Assembly (NCBI RefSeq): GCF_018873765.1
Contig: NW_025317351.1
Location: forward strand, 124,001 to 188,000
Source: Telopea speciosissima
Lineage: Eukaryota > Streptophyta > Magnoliopsida > Proteales > Proteaceae
Direction: 5' to 3'
DNA: 64,000 nt
In this document: positions 57,901 to 64,000 of the stretch, in pieces
Layout of the letters: every line of letters starts with the position of its first letter
How positions within the stretch are numbered: position 1 is the first letter of the stretch
Notes under the pieces: generated by a model
What the model was told of the DNA's origin: nothing
Seen by the model: the letters and a program-made list of their open reading frames with translations, nothing else
Database searches by the model: none
Position numbers and translations under genes: made by a program

Positions 57901-60900
57901 TAGCCAGCTCACTTTATTGCCTCATAAGCAACACAACCTCAACAAACAGAATAAAATAATCCTAACCAGTAACCACCTTTACCATGAAATCAGAGACTTT
58001 ATCAAAGAAACTTTATATGCCTTTCTCTCACTAAAATTTGTACCCAAAGGCAAGTTGTACCAGATTTTATCAAGCTTCTTCACAGCATATAAATGACCAT
58101 AAAAATGGAAATATAGCATACAACCTAACTTGCTGCCTTTTACCATTTTTTTTAATTAGATCTTAGATTTTATTTCACTGGTTTCCACTTGTAAACAACC
58201 ACTTAGAATACTACCCACCAAAAGAAATGAAAATTTTAAATTCCAAAGTTAAAATACATCCAAAGATGTTCTAATCTAATATTGTTAGGTCTATTTATGA
58301 AATGAAAACTGAACCTTAATCAAATTATTGCATTCAAAGTTCTATTATTTCAATACTCCTGTATTTTTTTAAACGTCTGGACGGGTTTTTTAAATTGTTA
58401 AATGTGTGTTCCACCCTACTATTGAATGACACGGATACCAAATTATCTCCATATTATCAAAATCCAATAACACTGTCAATATTTTAAGAAATTTCATTTA
58501 GATGTGTCACAATTCATAAAGCAAAAGGGTAAAACTATAAAGTATATGTGATGGGACAAAACTGCAACTGAGTTACATAATAAGGGGCATGTGCACTACA
58601 CTTACATAGAGATTTGTAACAAGATGATTGTTTCTCAGTTGGTGAGTGGTAGAACAGGATCCACATAACCAGCCCCATTTAGTTGGGATGAGGCTTACTT
58701 GAGTTGAGTTGTATGGTTGCGGCTCAGTTTCCACTAAAAGATACCCATATGCCCTTTTTCATCAATTGATTAATCAGGAGTTTTTTTTTTAAAAACAAAA
58801 TCCATCAACTCTTTCCCAATCAGGTTTCATTATTAGCCCTTCAAAAATTTAATCTTTTGAATCCTTGAGATGCATTACTCAACTTGCTGGGTTTGAAGAT
58901 CATAAAATTTGAAACATGTCCAAGAAACTCACGGTTTCAAAATTAATGGGATCCATCTCCTTGAACTTTTGCACATGGTCATTAGTGTATGGGTCGAAGA
59001 TACTTCCAATGAAACTATATACTTCAGCAAAGTCTGGTATACCTGCAAAAGTTTAGGAACAAAGGAGGACAGCAACACAATTCTGGAAAAACCAAAAAGA
59101 AAATATGGTAATAGAAATAGTAAGTGCAGAAAGGTACAGAATCAAATAATGATAGTAGCGATAGTAACGGACTCTTATGTGATGATTCCTGCTCTTTCTA
59201 CTGTCTATTGCTACACCATCATGCTATAAATGTTATGAAAACGAACAGTTTCATAAATTTTAAAATTTAATTACTTCCAAATTAACTTAATGTCTAAGTC
59301 AGAACTTACAATAATCACATCCTATTTTCCTTGTAATGTGGCATTCTTTACTAACGATAATTTATCAGTTTTCTAGTCGCAGTAAGAGTTGATTTATTTT
59401 CCAGCAGTGTTAGAAGTCGTCCTTTTTATATTTTTAGGTCCCAAGTCCTACAGGTATTAAGGGTATGATTTTTAGCTTTTTTATTTGTTGAGAACTTTAA
59501 ATTTCAAGACTTTTACTTGGACTAGGACTATGCTAAACAAGATAGGAGTTATAGTTTTTAGCTTCTCAAGTAATAATGTACTCAGCCAGTAGGCCATGAA
59601 TTTTACTGTTGATACAATAAAATTTCTTAATTTTCCATACCATGTGGATTCAAGCAGTACGGATGGATTTCCTCTAGTATAAGCAAATTTCCAACAAAGA
59701 CAGCCACACACATTCTATGCTCCCCCTTCCTCTGTTTTCTAGTTTTGAAGCCTATAGTCTATCGTCCCAGTAAATCAAACAGGTATGAGTTTGGTTTCAA
59801 ATCAAATTTCAATTGTTCCCTGCATAACAGTATATAGATTCCATCTAAAATTTCAGGTTTGCCTCCATAATTCGATTCTGTCATATATTGTCGGTTGCAC
59901 AATTCATATTTCACTTTTCTTTAAGTGTTACATTTTTCATGATCTATTAAAGTCTCCTTTCTGAAACCTGAAAACTGACCAGAATTGTGAGTTGGTCAAA
60001 CCGCTCCCTTAAAACCACAGATTTTAATCTTTCTTGTACCATAGATTATGCTCGGAACTGACAAACGCTCTCCCAAAAATTACAGGATAATGTAGACTTA
60101 GTTTGAGAAAAATTGAATTTCTACCCCTCAGAAATAATTCTGATTTTCTGAAAATTTTGTGTTTTTGTTAAATTTAAAATTTGGTTTTGAATCTTCCTTG
60201 CTGCTTCCCCTATTTCTTTTGAATCTTTCATTCTTATACCTATTTTTCCAGTTTTGTCCTTGAATACTACTCAGAGAGGGACTTCGCCATTCTAATCCTA
60301 CATGGATTAGGATACTCAGTTCAGCAGTGTACCTCCACAAAACCTGATCCCAGGAACAAGAACAAATTGCTGAAACAGCACATACATGTTAATGAGTATT
60401 TATGCAAACATAAGATACAATCTGTAATATGAACAAGATTCATACTCTGATTACACAGATATAATTGAACCTAGATTCTTTATGTAATATTTTCTTTTAG
60501 CTTTTGACTTTAACAGCTTGAGGAATGAAGGAAAAAAGAATTTGCAGACATCAAGACGAGTACCATGAAGTAGAGACCCTTGCTTTCCTTGCTTCAGTAT
60601 GTTATAATTGGGAAAAGAGCTTGCTGAGCTAACAAAGCCACTAAATTTGCTGTTACCTGTCCTTGCAACTCCCTTTGATCCAATAGCAGCTGAATCAGTG
60701 ACAGTATAAGCCATAATAAGCACCAGAAAGTTCCCTCTAGAAAGCACATTTACTGTGTATTTACTTTATGGGCAAAGGTTGGGATGGGAGGGACAGGGTG
60801 GTACTTTCCATGAGGGTGGGAGAGAGATAGACACAGGGTGGGCACGCCATCATTTTAAGAAAAGAAAAAAAAACACTTGCAAAATTCATATAAAGTATAT

Positions 60901-63900
60901 CCATACCTTCAACTCCATGAAGAGTGCTGTACTCATCCAAGGAGGGAGCAGTTCCACTTGATGCAGTATTTATAAGCATGGATGTGTCCTCCCATGGGGA
61001 ATAACCAGGTGCAAGATAATTTATTATCAATGGATAAGCCATGGATGCTTGCAATGGCAAAGCTGCAAAGTAATACAAAACTAACATGTCAAGGTATCAA
61101 CAAATAGGCATTTTCATTTCAAATGTAGAAGCTGATTATCTTGGCCTCATCAGATGACTAACAAACCATTTTTGGATGCTTTCTGTGGATAAGGATGAGC
61201 AGCTTTGCGCTTGGGGCGTGGAGGGGGCAAATGTACTACTGTACCATTTTTCTGGACCTTCAGAAAGTATTTCTGGGCATGACTTCGTATCTACAAAGAC
61301 AAAAATTAATAAGTAAATAACAGAACCCTGTTCTTAAAATAAAAGAAATGTAAGGCACGAGAAATAAAAATTTGTATGCTCATGAACACATAAGAAATGA
61401 AATTTATACAGAAGCAACACCGATAGAAAAAACTAAGAGGAATGCTGACATTTACCAATGGAGGCAAGAAATGGGAAAGTCTATGAACTCCCATACAGAA
61501 CAAGATTATATCAAGAATTCATGTTAATGGAATATCAACACAGGAAGGACAAAAAACAAGACAAACATAGAGACCAACAAACATCAGATGGATCCATAAG
61601 CATATCACAAGTAAGATCCTTTTTTTTTTTCTGGGCAATAGATTTCATAGGACAGGTGTTAAGATTATAGGCCTTTTACAAATATTTCTTAGTTTATCAT
61701 GTCAAGAACTCATGCTTCAGCATTGTCAGTCCATGAAAATAACTTGACCAACAAAATAAGGACAATCCATATTATCATCATCATTGTTTAACCGTATGGC
61801 ACATAAACAAACAACTGCAACTGTATTTTTTTTCAAAACAGCACATTTAGGATGCCAAGCAGATCTGAGTAGGGCTTGAACCATAACCACATAAGCCAAG
61901 ATAAATAGACAGCAAAGGTGACTCAGGAGTGAAAAAGGTGAACTTCAGGTTTTTAACCCCAAAAGAATAAGGTCAGATTCATGCTGCCAATCAGGATCAT
62001 AATAGAGTAAAGCTCGAGTGTGTAAAAATCAGGTTGGTATTAGCCAATCACCAGTTGATATTTTAAAATGTAAGCAGGTGAAGACAACAACAGAGTAGAG
62101 GGATCATGATATCATGCGGGAAGTAATGCGTTGTAGCCAATGTGGGGAACATAACTTTTGCAAAGCAACAATATTGGGAAAAAAAAGTAAGGAAGGGTTT
62201 TCAGATGAAAATGTGGCATAACATCTAGCAAATGCGTAAATCAAAGTGACGGCCATAGGGATGAGGGCTTTCATGACAAAATTTTGGATTTTAGAACATT
62301 TGTAGTCTATTCGTGTTGATTTTAATATCATATAACATCCAACGTACATGAGCTGGTTAATAATTCATTATCGTGTAGTTATTTGTAATTAGTTCCACAA
62401 AGGTTTGAACCCTTGAACTCTATACAACCGTGAGATAAGACAAACTAAAACACTGTGTTATGGCCTTAATTAAAGCATTAAAGTTGTGCTTCCTTGTTTC
62501 GATTAACAACTTCAAGGGTTGTGGTATAAATGTGATAAGTTGTCATCCAACTAGCTAACAATGTAGAAAGATGGTTTAGGGGTAGAAAATAACAGTTATA
62601 TTTGATGAAATTTTGTTATGCTTCTTTCTATTTTCTGTGATTTCAAAAGAAGCAAGGAGAATAAAAAAAAACACAAATATCTTACAAGTTACAACGTGAT
62701 CAGCTGAATGATTTAGAACAATATTTGACAATCAGAACATTGATAAACACACAAAAACATTGATAGTTTGAAGAAGAAAAACAAAAAACAATTTTATGAA
62801 ACACAGTTGAAATAAAATGCTGGTCATAAGGATTTCACTAGTATCACACCAGTCCAACATTGAGATAGCTGGTCTAATTGAAATCAGGTATTATGACCTA
62901 AACTAGCCTCAAAACCTAAACTCCGTGATTTAATACAAACCCATACTGCATACATTAAATTTCGATGAAGTTGATCAGGAAGACAAATGAATCCACAAAT
63001 GAAGCATAAGTTCGTACTTGAAATTCAAAATATGAAAGAAAATAAAATCCCCGGACCTGGATTACTGTCTTTGACCCAACAAAATCTTCAATCTTTTTCC
63101 AGTCACGATCAAACCTGAATCCAGAAGAGAGGGCGGGAAAAAAAAAAAACCAAGAGTTTCAGGGCACGGAATAGCTCAATTTAACAAAAGAATCACAATT
63201 CACAAGGATAAAGGAACTGCAGACAAAAAACAGAAAAAACTAGCGGAACGAACACTAAATTGTCATGATAATTCAAATGGAGTAATGGGGAGGCACTCTT
63301 GGACGTTATACGGTTTGTATGATTTAAAGCCCACACCAGATGTGCCAGTTTAAACCAGTCCTACACTCCTACTTCTACACAACTGAAACTGATGTATGAC
63401 TGAAGCGAATCCATCCAAACCACACAGCACCGGTAAATTGTGTGTAGAATAAATTTAAAGCTAGCATTGGCGAATTCTCATCCAGTATTCATCATAGAGT
63501 ATCAGTCTTCCATCAGCTGAAGAGAGTTGTTGTATAGGCATTGGAGATCAATAAGCACACTTGAAGGCCATTGAAGTGATAAGCCAAAACGCTATTGTCA
63601 GAATCAAGCCTTTCATTGCATTTATTTGAAATAATAACCAACCTAAACGATGAAAGGAAACAGGAAAAATGAACCCACGCACGCACAAAATCTGCGAGAC
63701 AAAAAGAGTAATGTAGTAGGATTTACAGGAGAAATAAAATCACATCCCACAGTTTGGGACCCAAAACAATATATAAAGAGAGTGAGAGAGTCGGTGAACT
63801 TGGACGGTGAATAAGCAAAGCCAGGATGTTAGTGAAGAAGTTAAAGAACTCACAGTTCCAAAGCTTCAAGAAATTTATCTTTCTCTTCTTCAGTCCAGCT

Positions 63901-64000
63901 TTCCCTGGATTTGGTAATGGTGTAAGGTTTTCGTACCTTCTTCCCTGAGCTATCGGCAACAGGCGTGGATGCCGCCATGGATTGGGGATTGGAAGAGCTC
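54960..64000 (-). CDS. RVE: REVEILLE 6/8-like MYB-related clock transcription factor (partial)
   Basis: A single-MYB factor of the LHY/CCA1-like family; its relatives bind the evening element in the nucleus and activate clock genes. Exons: 63854-64000, 63057-63114, 61167-61290, 60907-61062, 60564-60689, 58933-59042 and 54960-55019, all with GT/AG edges and matching phases. The MYB repeat is [39 protein letters not shown] and [17 protein letters not shown] (the SHAQKYF motif). Next comes [20 protein letters not shown], a middle part ending [29 protein letters not shown], and [20 protein letters not shown]. An ATG lies at 63978, but the frame is open above it to the edge (SSSNPQS), and relatives have longer N-termini, so the start is probably outside. 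The last exon is not settled: splicing to the acceptor near 53988 in phase gives an immediate stop (VI-stop), while another frame there (AAGCNPTIGSALG...) does not match the phase. Confidence 0.9.
55190..55900 (+). mobile_element. Possible LTR-type remnant
   Basis: TATA-like tctatataag, a poly(A)-signal-like aataaa and a GCT run (ttgctgctgctgctg) come in the order of an LTR (promoter then poly(A) signal). No partner LTR or coding part. It could also be ordinary intron DNA. Confidence 0.3.
56040..56330. repeat. Short interstitial telomere-like tract
   Basis: Dispersed AACCCTA words culminate in three tandem CCCTAA units near 56300-56322. Too short and impure to be a telomere. Confidence 0.6.
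56484..56666 (-). mobile_element. Au-type SINE, nearly complete
   Basis: On the minus strand the body starts GAGGGCGGGCCTTGGTGCAA (A-box region), has the B-box-like GTGGTCATGGGTTTGAGTC, a GC-rich middle (CTCTCCGCGAAGCGG) and ends GGGTACGCCC followed by a long T run. CCTCTATTTTAT flanks both sides (56472-56483 and 56667-56678), a perfect 12-bp target duplication, so the insertion is recent or well preserved. It lies in the same orientation as RVE, in its intron. The Au family is assigned from memory of its consensus. Confidence 0.85.
58655..58720 (+). mobile_element. LINE 3' end with TTG-like tail
   Basis: GGATCCACATAACCAGCCCC, atttagttgggatgaggct, then gagttgagttgta. It is inside the RVE intron and antisense to it. 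Confidence 0.55.

Larger units (their letters stand above)
55019..58933 (-). other. Long last-but-one intron of RVE (3.9 kb)
   Basis: It lies between the exon ending INFET (58933) and the exon starting VLMLMRN (55019). It holds a SINE at 56484, a LINE tail at 58655 and a possible LTR remnant at 55190-55900. Intron growth by repeats is visible here. Confidence 0.75.

Noticed and set aside
1-64000. CRISPR arrays, operons, prokaryotic elements
   Set aside because: Repeats are not regularly spaced short palindromes, and gene structure is clearly eukaryotic with GT-AG introns.

Overview
This is nuclear DNA of a flowering plant. The support is a plant-type RPL4 gene with an intron and telo-boxes, a REVEILLE-type MYB-like gene, fragments of an auxin response factor, a PIP aquaporin and a RAE1-like gene, GT-AG introns, and plant repeats (Ty1/copia, an Au-type SINE, a TRIM, MITEs, LINE ends tailed with TTG repeats). 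I cannot name the species. Every gene I recognise lies on the minus strand.

About 1-22.2 kb is a tandem array of one composite segment: unit A 1-8703, unit B 8704-19703, unit C 19704 to about 22160. It is built from pieces of unrelated genes, all minus strand: the DNA-binding-domain exons of an ARF, the start of an organellar-type methionyl-tRNA synthetase fused to a piece of PIP aquaporin, seven copies of one RAE1-like exon, and exons of an unidentified coiled-coil gene. Inverted repeats flank the ARF piece. None of these genes is complete. Unit A has an apparently spliceable MetRS-PIP chimera of 228 codons. A 5.7-kb Ty1/copia element sits in the ARF piece of unit B, and the sister units preserve its empty target site. 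Multi-gene capture by a DNA transposon (Pack-MULE or Helitron style) followed by tandem duplication is the best explanation.

22.5-24.7 kb holds a seven-exon bHLH gene with intact splice sites in its last five exons but stop codons in exons 1, 2 and 4 (one inside the helix-loop-helix); it is a pseudogene. 25-30 kb is intergenic, with foldback MITEs, an LTR remnant and a LINE tail.

30.2-34.3 kb is RPL4 (uL4), two exons and 407 codons, complete. 34.4-44.2 kb is repeat-rich intergenic DNA with LINE RNase H relics, SINEs, MITEs and minisatellites. 44.2-44.4 kb encodes a 76-residue conserved-looking basic protein. 46.9-47.6 kb is a TRIM-like element whose second LTR is split by a hAT-type MITE with a perfect 8-bp duplication. 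47.9-50.8 kb is a two-exon, 151-codon gene for a small protein with one C-terminal membrane segment.

54.9 kb to the right edge is a REVEILLE 6/8-type clock transcription factor; seven exons can be joined without a phase error. Its N-terminus probably continues past the window, and its last exon is unresolved. An Au-type SINE with a 12-bp duplication lies in its long last intron. The expressed genes (RPL4, the 76-residue protein, the 151-residue protein, RVE) show no functional link; they are ordinary neighbours in a gene-sparse region.
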